A DNA stretch of 64,000 bases from Lepidurus packardi (Eukaryota; Arthropoda; Branchiopoda; Notostraca; Triopsidae): positions 3,415,001 through 3,479,000 of the forward strand of contig JAKZAN010000006.1 in the NCBI GenBank assembly GCA_023053545.1, given 5' to 3'. Shown one piece after another: positions 9,861 through 19,836 of this stretch. Within the stretch, counting starts at the first letter, position 1, and every line of letters begins with the position of its first letter. A program made the position numbers and the translations under genes. The notes below the pieces were generated by a model. That model saw nothing but the letters and a program-made list of their open reading frames with translations, was not told where the DNA came from and did not search any database.

Positions 9861-12800
9861 ATGGCTGATAGAAGCATGCAGGATGAAATGGCTAGGTATA
9901 TGCTTTCTTTAATGATTAAACTTTAGTAGTGACAATGACATGCTAACACCTACCATTTGTTTTCTTTGTAGGTTTGAGGCGGAGATATCTGCTGTTGCCA
10001 ATGTAAGTGCATTATTACTAATGTATTTTGTTGTATTCTAGTACGTATTCTGATGCATATCGTATATTGCGATTATGACGTTTAGGCAATGTAAGTTAAC
10101 CTCCAGCTTTTTACGTAATGTGACGTATCTAAGTATATTAAGTATAAGTATCTTAGCATATTGAGCAATTTTAAGTAGTGTAGTAATACACGAACCAAAT
10201 GGTAATGGTCGTGTTTTAATCTGAAGAATTCTTGTAGACTGCATCACCATCTATTCGACCAGCAATGATTCCCCCCTCTGTTACCTTAATGATGAATCGC
10301 CCTCGTGGCGTCTTACCTCCTCCGCCTCCTCCTCCAATGTTTCTCCCATCTCAACTTACCCATAGAATTGGTAAGTAGACTTTTAGCTCTTTTGTTGATA
10401 GTGGAATTGGTAGTTTTGCTTTGGTTAACTTTATTCCCTTTATATTTTACAGCTGCACCTCAGCCATTAGCAAGTACAACCGTAGCATCATCCGGTCCAG
10501 CAGTTATAAGTGCTGCACCCAAAGTTTATATCAGCAAATCTGGAAGTTCGTTTGCCATTTCTGCTGCTGCTGCTCCTACAATATCTATCCTCAAACCTCC
10601 TTCAGCTGTCCCGTCTTCCATTTCTGCCTCTCAGTCCACTGTCGCTCAAATACCTAAAGACGTCATAACGCTTCCCGACCCTACTCCGGCGACACCTGTC
10701 ATTAAACCCAAACCGACCACTTCAGGATTAAGTAAGTATGCCATCCCCAACACGAAACCAAGGAAGAAGCCCAAAAAGATTGTACGAGCAGCTGGTGGTC
10801 AAGTCTGGGAAGATAACTCATTGCTTGACTGGGACCCAGGTATTACAGTCTTGCCTACATAATTCTTTTTTAACTGTACATCCGTCTTTAAATTGCTCGT
10901 GATCATTCTCTTTGACAGACGATTTTCGAATTTTTTGTGGGGATTTGGGTAACGATGTAACGGACGAAACGCTTGCCCGTGCTTTTGGTCGTTTCCCTTC
11001 ATTTCAGAAGGCCAAAGTAATTCGTGACAAACGGAGCAATAAAACCAAAGGTTTTGGTTTTGTTAGTTTTAAAGATCCTCAAGATTTCATTCGTGCTATG
11101 AAAGAAATGAATGGTAAGTCTGAAAATCTTTTCTATTATATATCTTTTCCTTTTACCCCATAAATCTTAAGTCTACTACTTTACGTGTAGCTGGTCACTT
11201 GCTCTTAGTATAAATAAGACTTTTTTCATGTTGACAAATATTTTGTATTGAACACTCAAGTGGGAGGGAAAACTTACCAGTGGGAGTTACAAAGCGAGCT
11301 TTAGCAACCTGTGATGTTTAGGTTTTTTTTCGTGTACTTCTATTGCTCAATTTGCTAAATCATCTGGTTTGGAGAAAAAAAAAAACTTGGAAACTTTTTT
11401 GTATGTGTACAGTCATTTTGGGTCATTACTTTCGCTTTTACCTTTTCATTTTTTTACTACATTCAACTATCAGTTAAAGCAGTGATGCTACTGGCCAAAT
11501 GTCCCCCAGCCATAAGCCGCATGCAAATGGGGAAGAGTAATACGTGAGCGTTCAGGTCGTGAAGGGCGGGGAGCTGATAAACCTAAATGCTTAGGTTCCA
11601 CTACCAACTCATGGAATTGACGGGAAGATTTTAAAGCATAATTTTTCGTAATGGGGGCTATTGTTGGTGTAGTAGGGACCGCTGTTAGTTCAGGCTTAAA
11701 TAAGATATCGTTCTGATGTGGTCTATTAATATAAAGTACACTGTAGGGACCCCAGCCTCTCGGAATGCGTTTCCCGTCTCGCTTTCTTATTGTAGGGCTG
11801 TAATTGGCGCGGTTAGGCCAGTCTCGAATACCAAAATCAGCAGGAAGCGCGTCATTCCTAATTAAGTGCACGCCTTCTTCTGCGTCGTCTTTTTTGTTGA
11901 CTATTGTGGGCACCTCCTCTATGTGACTTATATCTGACTTTTGATTGAAAGCGTGAAACCCCAAGTCGAGAGTGAAATCTGCTTCGGAAATAAATTTTGG
12001 TTCAGAATTTCTTTTCTGAAAAACGGAATGGGTGGCAGTCAAGGAGGAAGGTGGAGGCAAGGACCACAACCGAGAAAATATTATGTTTCCGGGAGCGCTC
12101 AAAAACGTTCGAGATTTTGGAGGTTTCATCTTGTTTATAACGTGCGGAGGGACTTCGTTATTGAAACTGCTACCGCTGCCGGCAATTTCCTGGCAATTGT
12201 GGACTGGAACTGACCCAGCACAGGCCGTTTTCTTGCTATCGTTGACTAATTTGTGACATTTTCGGTAGCCAGTACTCGTGGGGGAGTTGCAGTTAACATT
12301 ATTAACATTCGGTCTGCCCCTGCCGTGGAATTGTTGCCAAGAATGCTGAGCTAATAGCAATGCGTTGGTGGGGACAATTAGGTCTATTGCAGCAGATGTT
12401 AGTTTTGTGTGCCTCTTGCCGGGGAGAGAAGCGACATCTCCTAGGGACCCTATGTTCTTGTAACTTTGGGCCGAGTGAGCACGATGAGGCGAACGAGCTA
12501 TCTCGAATGGGAAAGAATGGGTGAAGTAGCAAGTCCCATGGTGGAGACAAAGAAGGAATAGTAGCGAGTAGATTTTACTGCGAATCGGCATAAGGCTTTC
12601 GGGGAGGAGGCTGTCAGGATAACCTTTTTTTCTCTCCCTAACACTGCAATCTTGTGCCGCGTTTTCGTAGTAGAAGTGCTCCGCTGTCGTACGCCGTTTG
12701 TTTTCGGTCAGCTATTTAAAGAACAGTAGATAAAGATTTAGTTAAGCAACGTGGGCGGGATACTTTTAAAGGAAAATTTTAGTTTGTTGCTTTTTTATGA

Positions 12801-13687
12801 CACCCTGAAAACTGGTTTAACGAACAAAATGCAGAAAGTTTGGATGAGTGCAGTTTCGTTAAGGCAATTTTGGTAAGTGCACGGGGGAAAAAAAGAACAC
12901 CAGCAAGCATACATAGTAGAAAATGTCTTGAGGGAATTTATTGGGTAATAAATAGGAATAATTTTAGCTCTGAATGTTATAAACACCAGTTCGCCACTTA
13001 CCTGTTAGGTTTTAGGTAAATATGGAACAAAGGTAAGGAGTTACGTCCGTGAACTACGTGTGCTTCTCACCTGGAGCGATATAGCAATTGCGTCGAGAAA
13101 CAGGTGGGACGACAAAAGACACCAGGTTTTTATACGGATTGGAAAGACCTCATCGCAGGAATGGATGCGTGTGGCGGGAGATTCTTGCAATGGACACTCG
13201 AAGAGTTTTTCTAATGCGCAGCTTGCAAGGTCCACCAAACAACTTCAGTTATACTTTTTTTTTCTCAAAAAAATAATCCTAAGTGGAATATTTCATTAGT
13301 TTCTTTTTCGGTTAGTAGCGTAAGGGAAACAGCGTAATGAAAGAACTACTCATTTGGAAGGAGATTTCCATTGATGAGTGTAGTAAAGAGCTTGCTTGTT
13401 TCCTTTGACAAGAACTTGCCTTTATACTGCAGAATTTAGCCATTGGATGTTGAAAGTGTTGAATAGCCTTGTTCTCTTTCTTTACATGTAGTCAAGATGA
13501 CGATTATTGTTCATGAAGTGATGCTTCGTGTGAAGCAAAATGGTTAATTATTTTTTTTTCCTTGTATTTTTCAGGACGCTATGTTGGTAGTCGGCCGATC
13601 AAATTACGCAAAAGTAGCTGGAAGAACCGAAATATAGGGGAAGTAACCAAAAAGCAGAAAGAAAAGACAGCGCTGGGTCTCCGATAA
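9861..13687 (+). CDS. RBM42: RNA-binding protein RBM42
   Basis: Six exons: 9861-9895, 9972-10002, 10238-10370, 10453-10839, 10919-11113 and 13575-13687. They give 894 nt (297 residues), and all junctions keep frame. The N-terminus has FEAEISAVAN and a proline run, the middle is Ala/Ser/Pro-rich, and a basic stretch leads into the hallmark WEDNSLLDWDPDDFRIFCGD. The single RRM has RNP2 (IFCGDL) and RNP1 (KGFGFVSF); the C-terminus (GSRPIKLRKSSWKNR ... KEKTALGLR) is characteristic of RBM42. RBM42 binds RNA, interacts with hnRNP K and takes part in splicing and translation control. The protein is shorter than mammalian RBM42 because the disordered middle is reduced. The last intron is 2.46 kb, far longer than the others, and contains an antisense gene. 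A polyadenylation signal (AATAAA) lies at about 13829. Confidence 0.95.
11488..12591 (-). CDS. Nested secreted-protein ORF of unknown family
   Basis: A 367-residue uninterrupted ORF lies antisense inside the last RBM42 intron. It starts with a convincing signal peptide (MPIRSKIYSLLFLLCLHHG, cleavage likely near residue 21). The rest is low in hydrophobic segments and rich in Pro, Ser, His and Asn, with three cysteines (GYRKCHK, KTACAGS, VHNCQE) clustered near residues 110-135. Several dibasic sites are present (GKRHTK, QKRNSE, RKRDGKR). After RKRDGKR comes an aromatic stretch, IPRGWGPYSVLYINRP, and the protein ends AYGWGTFGQ. That pattern is compatible with a prohormone-like or matrix protein, but I do not recognise the family. 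A TATA-like TTTAAATA lies about 120 bp upstream on the same strand. Length alone makes chance unlikely. Confidence 0.65.
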   Translation of the reverse strand: MPIRSKIYSLLFLLCLHHGTCYFTHSFPFEIARSPHRAHSAQSYKNIGSLGDVASLPGKRHTKLTSAAIDLIVPTNALLLAQHSWQQFHGRGRPNVNNVNCNSPTSTGYRKCHKLVNDSKKTACAGSVPVHNCQEIAGSGSSFNNEVPPHVINKMKPPKSRTFLSAPGNIIFSRLWSLPPPSSLTATHSVFQKRNSEPKFISEADFTLDLGFHAFNQKSDISHIEEVPTIVNKKDDAEEGVHLIRNDALPADFGIRDWPNRANYSPTIRKRDGKRIPRGWGPYSVLYINRPHQNDILFKPELTAVPTTPTIAPITKNYALKSSRQFHELVVEPKHLGLSAPRPSRPERSRITLPHLHAAYGWGTFGQ

Positions 13688-14945
13688 GTGGTCATTCGTT
13701 ACGAAGAGACGCTAGGAACATATAATGTTTGCGAAGATATTTGGGTCATTTCGAACATGCACTGATTTTTTACTTTCTTTAGTAGGGATATTGTGAAATT
13801 GACCATAGCCTCGCAAGGCAAGAGCATCAATAAATCTTCTGTATTAAGTATAGAGGTGAAAAAAATCAGTTCAAAACTCGTTTTTATTTCATCACTACAA
13901 GAGCAATTATCACTTTGCAGTGAATTGTTCTAAAGATGAGGAAGTTGATGGTAGGTGGGAGTTGAAGCCCTGTTACTTCCTGTGATATTTGTTGCCTAGG
14001 CAGTAACGCAATAAGCGAATGAACAGGTTTGTTGCCGCTGATTTTTCTTTTTTATTTGTTTGATTACATATAGAAGATGTTAAGGTAAATTGGTAGGAAG
14101 CAAGAAAGCTAGGGTGAGGTTAACTTTGTACGAGGGCAAGAAAATTAAAATATTGCAGTCGCTCTGTCCAAATCCGCCTTTAATTTGTTCGTTGAGCACT
14201 TAAGAGCCTGACTGAATCTCGTTTCTGTTCGGTGGCGTGAAGGCGTAATGCAGGTGCCCGTCAATGTGTTCCTTGACGTCAACGTGGCTTTTAGCAAATG
14301 AAGGGTCTCTTTATGTGGAGTTCTGGCACAGAATACGGCAAGTGACAGCTTTATACAGCGTCTGCCGTTGTGATGCGTTTTTGGCAGGTCCTCCTTGTTA
14401 GTTATTTGTGTATTATATCGTCTTGGTGCCTTATTGCATGCCTTACTCAGTGGGTAACTAAAAGAGCTGGTAACTAAAAAGTAGTTATGGCAACTATTCG
14501 TTTAATAAAAAGCTGTCAGCCAATATGGATAGCAACTCTTCTCGCAAACACACGGAAAGTTGCCATACAACCCTTTCCGTGATTTTTAAACGCTGTTTCC
14601 CTTATTCCAAATATTATCGTAATTTTCTAAGAAGAGAATATGTGACTCATTGAGTGGTTGTCTCGTTCAATACTGTATAGTTTAGAGCTTGTGAAATTGC
14701 CGCACTCATGTAAATTCCCATTCTCAGAATCGGGACCACGAGATTTTGAAACTAACTTATCCCAGCTCGACAGATGGCTATAGCTGTCAGTGAGTCGTGA
14801 TTTAGCGTGCTGCAAAGGCGGTAAAGGTCGTGTCGTGTTTGGAACATTCGCTAATCAAAACAAACGAGCCAAGTCCTGGAAATAGATAACCGTTCATTTA
14901 GTGCTCATAATGGGAATTTTAAGTTCGTGTTAATAGCAGTACATT
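13688..14945. other. Intergenic: RBM42 3' UTR and BLOC1S6 promoter
   Basis: This contains the RBM42 polyadenylation signal at about 13829 and otherwise no gene. Short open frames lack motifs. A short inverted repeat (acacGGAAAGTTG ... cctTTCCGTG) occurs near 14550-14580, without clear meaning. Confidence 0.5.
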
Positions 14946-15714
14946 ATGGAAAACACTGCAACCCGTGTCGACCTTGCCGATCCTGTGACCGATTCCGATG
15001 CTACAATAACACCTTGTTTCCTAAAAGTTCCTGAAAAAGCAGCAGTTGCGAATTGTAATGTTTGTCAGGAGGGTGTTCCTGCTGTTGTTCCTCAAGAAAA
15101 AACATTGTTAGTAGCAAATAAAGTCCCGTATGGAAGACAGCAGTCCTGTATGTCAGTTGAATCTCTCATTTCGCAAACGTCTGCGACGAACTCTTTGGGA
15201 GCTGCTGTTCTAAAGTTAGCCAATGGAATACTGGATACCTATGAGCCTGACGTCCGAAAAGTGGAAGGTCTTTTAGGCGAACTCACGTAAAGTGGTTTTC
15301 ATATAGGTTTAAAAGTTACAGCTGTATAACTTAATCCCCTTCTAGGGTGAAGCAAGATACATTACTCTCGAAGATAGCGAAGCAAAACCAAAGATTCGAT
15401 GACGTTAAAGAAAAGGTTGATCTATTAGAAATGGCTTCTATGACGAAACTTTACCTGACGAAACTAGGGCACATAAAGAAAGAGATGTGTGCCATACAAG
15501 AACGCGCCGTGAGAGTCAAGGTATTACTGATTATATCGAAACAAATATGCCCGTGTTTGTTTTATGTATTGAGTTCTTGTATTTATTGACTTAGAAACGA
15601 GCCATGAAGTTGCAGCAGATTAAGGAAAAAGAGGCGTTGCACAGAGAGCAGGAAAGAGAGCGAGCTCTTGAAAGAGAGCGACAAATGATTGCCAAGCCTG
15701 TGAAGAAGAAGTAA
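14946..15714 (+). CDS. BLOC1S6: BLOC-1 subunit 6 (pallidin)
   Basis: Three exons: 14946-15286, 15346-15520 and 15595-15714. They encode 211 residues, with all junctions in frame. After a variable 80-residue N-terminus comes the pallidin core: LANGILDTYEPDVRKVEGLL, then a coiled coil (QDTLLSKIAKQNQRF, LTKLGHIKKEMCAIQERA). The diagnostic C-terminus follows, KKRAMKLQQIKEKEALHREQ, an Arg/Glu repeat and a basic end (IAKPVKKK). Pallidin is a coiled-coil subunit of BLOC-1. That complex works in biogenesis of lysosome-related organelles and binds syntaxin on endosomes. Human pallidin is 172 aa; the extra length here is N-terminal. Confidence 0.92.
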
Positions 15715-16169
15715 AGGACTAAAAAAGACTGAAACAGTTAAGTTTGTTGTTCTTCTAGTCTTGTGTCATGTGCCTGTATATAGCCAAGTGCCTTGCATTT
15801 CCTTCCTTAGCCTTGTATTGCCAGCCACTATGAGCAACGTGGTTTCGACCTAACGTAATTCTTTCAGAAATCGACAACACTTTGTAGTTTTTCTTGGGTT
15901 GACATTCTGTTAGTGAAGTTTTCCTTTTAGTGATTCTTGTCAAAGAGAATTACTACTCCACAGTTATTCCTAACCTCATCCGACTAGTACTTTTCCTCAT
16001 TAGGCGTTCTTCTGCAGTGTTAAATTTACGGCAATAAGTAATTTAATTCGGCCAGTCTCTTCTACCCTTGTTCTGATTCGGATCCTTGGTTTTTCATTTG
16101 CCGTTGTCTTTGAGTGGTAGTGTAGCGTATTCCGCTTCTATGAGACGAGAACTGGAAAGTGGCGCTGAA

Positions 16170-16300
16170 ATACACATGTCTTCACGTCCGTGCGTTACAT
16201 GGTAATTACGTCTTCGTTACATGTCTTCACGTCCGTTACTTCATGTCTTCACTTCATGTGTGTTACACGTCTTCACGTCCGTCCGTAGGTTACATGGTAA
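16170..16300 (+). repeat. Degenerate minisatellite
   Basis: Interspersed copies of ATGTCTTCACGTCCGT, GTTACATGGTAA and TTCATGTCTTCAC occur in irregular order. This is typical of a decayed short tandem array. Confidence 0.65.
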
Positions 16301-16954
16301 ACACTGACAATTATAGGAACTGAATTCAGAAGACGAATAGAGTTGATGCAAAGAACTTTGCAGTAGTTTCCGCTCTTCTGTAACTAAACTGCCCTATATG
16401 CTGCTGCACGCCGGCAAACATGGAAATACTGTACAGTACTTCAAGGTTGACAGTTTTACAGCAGGATATGTGTTATTCTATTTGATAGGAATTTTACTTT
16501 TGAAGTGAAAAGCGCTGTTTCGCGTAGTTCGCGAAATACCCCGTAAAATGTAAAAATATCCTAGAGTTACCTTCTTTCACTGCTCTGTGTATGCAACCCC
16601 AAAGTGTCGAATCCAATATCAACTCTAAATGGAAGTCAAAACCGTGCCATAATAAGTATCATTTTTTTGTAATTCTCTTATTTTTACAATTATAAATCAA
16701 ATGCTAATCCGAGTCAACACCGGTCTTGGTCTCGATGATTTTTGGTCGGTGTTGTCGTGGTGTTGGTCTCGAAGTTGCAGTGTTGGTGTCGTCTTAGTAC
16801 TGAAAATTTGCGACTTGTCTCGATCTTATCTTGGTCTCGAGAAAAGTCGGTCTTGTACCATCCGTGGAAGATACTCGCTATGTGTGCTCTCTTGCGGGAT
16901 CAGAAGCTGATGTCTAAATATTTTGCTTTAATTTAAGTAGCTTCATCTTCACTT

Positions 16955-17030
16955 ATGTTAACTATAGTTAACTATTATTAAAATAATAATAGTTAACTAT
17001 TATTAAAAACTATAGTTAACTATTACTAAA
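16955..17030. repeat. Cluster of AT-rich palindromes
   Basis: Repeated GTTAAC cores form nested perfect inverted repeats. GTTAACTATTATT is followed after AAA by its reverse complement AATAATAGTTAAC, flanked on both sides by CTATAGTTAACTAT. The stretch could extrude as a cruciform. Confidence 0.75.
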
Positions 17031-17415
17031 AAAAAAATTCTCAAAAAGAGTTTAGTGGCGAAATCAAAATAATAATCACACGCCATAGTTTGGTTTATAC
17101 TAACTTGGTTTTGTTAGTGTCTTTTCGGCACAGAGTCCGGGACAGACTTGTCTTTGTATGTAGTTTGCAAATGAAACGAGATTTATGCAGACACATAAGT
17201 CAAAGAAACGCAGCGTTCTGACACAGGCTGCCAACACAAACCTTTTGCGGTGAATGTAAAAGCCTATAAAGTCTATACGGTGAACGTTTCTCGCACATGT
17301 TCAACGCACGCGAATCGACCTTGGCGGATAAAGAACCCACTGTCGAACGTGAAGCTACTTAAGTTAAAACTTTTGTCTTGCTCGCTTAACTTAAAAACTT
17401 TAAAAAAACTAAAAA

Positions 17416-17760
17416 CTTAAAAAGTCACATCATAATATAGTGACTTTTTCTTCGCGCGATCGCTAAAGCTTACCGTCCTGCCGGGCCGGGACCCGCAACT
17501 GAGAGCCTCTGGGAAAGTTTCGGGTCGGCTTCGCAGTCGAGAGGTCATCCCCGACCGCACGAGGCGGTTCCGACTATGCGGGTAACGCTTGATGCATGGC
17601 TTAAACACTAAATAATTCATTATCGGTTAATATGCATACTTGACATAAGGGTTTTTGAGCCAGAATATAGTTCGGTCTCTTCTATAACATATTTATCTTA
17701 TAGTTCGGTCTCTTCTATACCATTTTTTTTTTTCATTTTGAAACCTTATTCCCCCTTAAA
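17416..17760 (+). repeat. Dispersed repeat, copy 1
   Basis: It starts with a 10-bp hairpin (AAAAAGTCAC at 17419-17428, GTGACTTTTT at 17440-17449). It continues through CTGCCGGGCCGGGACCCG, TTCGGGTCGGCTTCGCA and TTCCGACTATGCG, and ends in a copy-specific GGTCTCTTCTATA duplication and ATTCCCCCTT. About 80% similar to 36498-37015, which carries an extra insert. The GC-rich core contrasts with AT-rich surroundings. It is a mobile repeat of unidentified class. Confidence 0.75.
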
Positions 17761-18042
17761 CACGAAAAACCAGTTTACACAAAATGGAATTCTGGTCCGG
17801 ACAAACACTATGGAACTCTATCTTTATCTGTTAGTACAAAATCCCTTTAAAATATTCCTGTCGCTCCGGTTTCGCCAATGAACTATAGCCTAATTCCCTC
17901 GCAAAAACAGACCACTCTATGTAGTGATAAGGCAGGCCAGCCGGTGTCACTAGTATCAAGCTAAACAAATTGCTCACGAATTTTTAACATTACGAAACAG
18001 CATTAAAGGCCATCGTAGGTTCAGCTCCGTTTTTGTACTTGG

Positions 18043-18492
18043 ATGGGTGGATCGATAAGCGTTAATCCATCAGAAATTACAATGAGTAACCCCCTTGGTG
18101 CTACCATCGAAGAAATGGTGCGTGAGCATAAAGTCATGATATTTTCGAAAACTCAGTGCCCGTACTGTACAATGGCCAAGAAAGTAAGGAGCAAGTTTGG
18201 AATTTACGTTAATACTGAAGTTTATTATTTGTAGGTGTTTGAAGAATTAGGACAGACATTCAAAGTTGTAGAGCTGGATCATCATTCCCAAGGGAAGGAA
18301 ATGCAGACTATTTTAGGTCAGATGACTGGAGCCACAACAGTAAGACGGAAAAATGTGGTATTCTATGGGTTATACCAGCTTTATTAATAGGTTCCAAGAG
18401 TATTTGTTAACGGTAAATGCATAGGTGGTGGCACTGAGACTAGACAGTTGCATAAAGAAGGGAAATTGCAGAAGTTGTTGCAGTCAAGTTAA
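18043..18492 (+). CDS. Glrx2: Dithiol glutaredoxin (CPYC)
   Basis: Three exons: 18043-18183, 18235-18339 and 18391-18492. They encode 115 residues in frame. The active site is KTQCPYCTMAKK, a classical dithiol CPYC centre. TVPRVFVNGK gives the cis-Pro loop, and IGGGTETRQLHKEGKL is the glutathione-binding GG-[TS]-[DE] motif. The enzyme reduces glutathione mixed disulfides using GSH. The sequence is closest in style to GLRX2/Drosophila Grx1-type proteins. It begins MGGSIS, a fit to the N-myristoylation consensus (Gly2, Ser6); an internal Met (MSNPLG) could give a shorter cytosolic form. No mitochondrial presequence is seen. A polyadenylation signal (AATAAA) lies near 18534. Confidence 0.93.
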
Positions 18493-19836
18493 AAAGAGTT
18501 TAAGTGAAAGTTGTAATTTCTCTTTACCATCCAATAAAATTACCTTTGCTCAGCAGAAATGCTAACTTGAAATGTGGTTTTAGGAAAGCAGGAAGCAATA
18601 CTCAACAATAATAATACAATTAGGGTTGAGTTGACTTTTAAGACGAACTGCATACTATTGGATGTTTTACGAGTACGGTTCTTTCCATGTCAGAAGAGGC
18701 ATGCACTATACATAACCTCGAAGAACATAATTAGTTTCGGCGCTGCATGTTTAAGGCAGTTTAGTTGCCTGACATAATTACACAGGAATGAATTACTGCA
18801 ACCCACGCTTCTTAATTTAGCACCCAACCAGTTGAACTTTCCACTAAACACAATAAGAAAGTTTATAGCTATAGGAGTTATGGTTGCGCTTAGAACATGC
18901 GTACGTATAGCAAGTAGACGTGTACTTATTAAACCGTGAGGTTCCGAGTTTTCTTTTTCTTTGAATCGGGCCAACGTTAGCGTGATAGCGGTTTGCCATC
19001 ATTTGCTTGGCTTTCACTGAAGTTTTGACGAACTATGAAAAGTAAATCTTAAATATTGGACGTGACAATGTTAGTTTTAAGTTGTATGTTCGATACACTA
19101 TCAAATGTCATTTCTTTGTACAAAACCACGATGTCCAGTATTTTTCAAAGGACACAGCAGGAAAAAATACGGTTTAATAACAGACTTCTTGGCTAATAAA
19201 CTTCTGTACAGATAACTAAATTCAACATTATCTAAAATGCTTGTTACTAAACTTTGTTTCCCAGTCTCATAAATAGCACGGTTGGCTTCAATAGGCATAG
19301 GACTCGGACAAACCGAAAGGAGAAAAAAATAATCTGAAGAAAAAAATGAAAAAAGCCCTCGGCCAGAAAATACATCTTACAGAGCCGTAACATGGTGTGT
19401 CCGAAGTTACATATCTCTATATATACGGGGGAAAGTGCATATGCGGTCCATAAGCCAATATTATAATTCGCGACTTCGAATAGGCTGTCGCTGTTCTCGT
19501 TCCTATGTTCATGTCCATAAGTGTAAAGGTGTCTACCATCACCAAAGTTTAACTATAAGTCCCTATGAGATGTAGATAATTACATTTTGTACACAATGCG
19601 CACAAATTAATATGCAAATTGCCCTTTTAATGCTATCTAGGGCTTACACAAGCTGCACTCGCGAATGTTTCGTCTTTCTCGCTGTCTCTCTTGCACAACC
19701 CATATAACATTTCGTCACTTCTAGCTTGAGTATTGGGCAAAGCCGTCCTCAAAACGGCTCTTATTCAGCAATCAATTCCTATTACCGTTAGTTAATTTCC
19801 ACCCATAAATTGGCTGCATCTCTTCAACTTTTCGTG
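18493..19836. other. Convergent 3' regions, glutaredoxin and MED13
   Basis: This lies between two stop codons facing each other. It most likely contains the glutaredoxin 3' UTR (left end) and the MED13 3' UTR (right end). No ORF with motifs seen. Confidence 0.45.

Larger units (their letters stand above)
15715..18042. other. Intergenic repeat-rich stretch
   Basis: No gene seen. It holds CACGTCTTCA-type minisatellite DNA (about 16170-16300), GGTCTCG/GGTGTTG-rich simple repeats (about 16720-16860), an AT palindrome cluster (about 16955-17030) and copy 1 of a dispersed repeat (17416-17760), each listed separately or in the findings. Confidence 0.5.
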
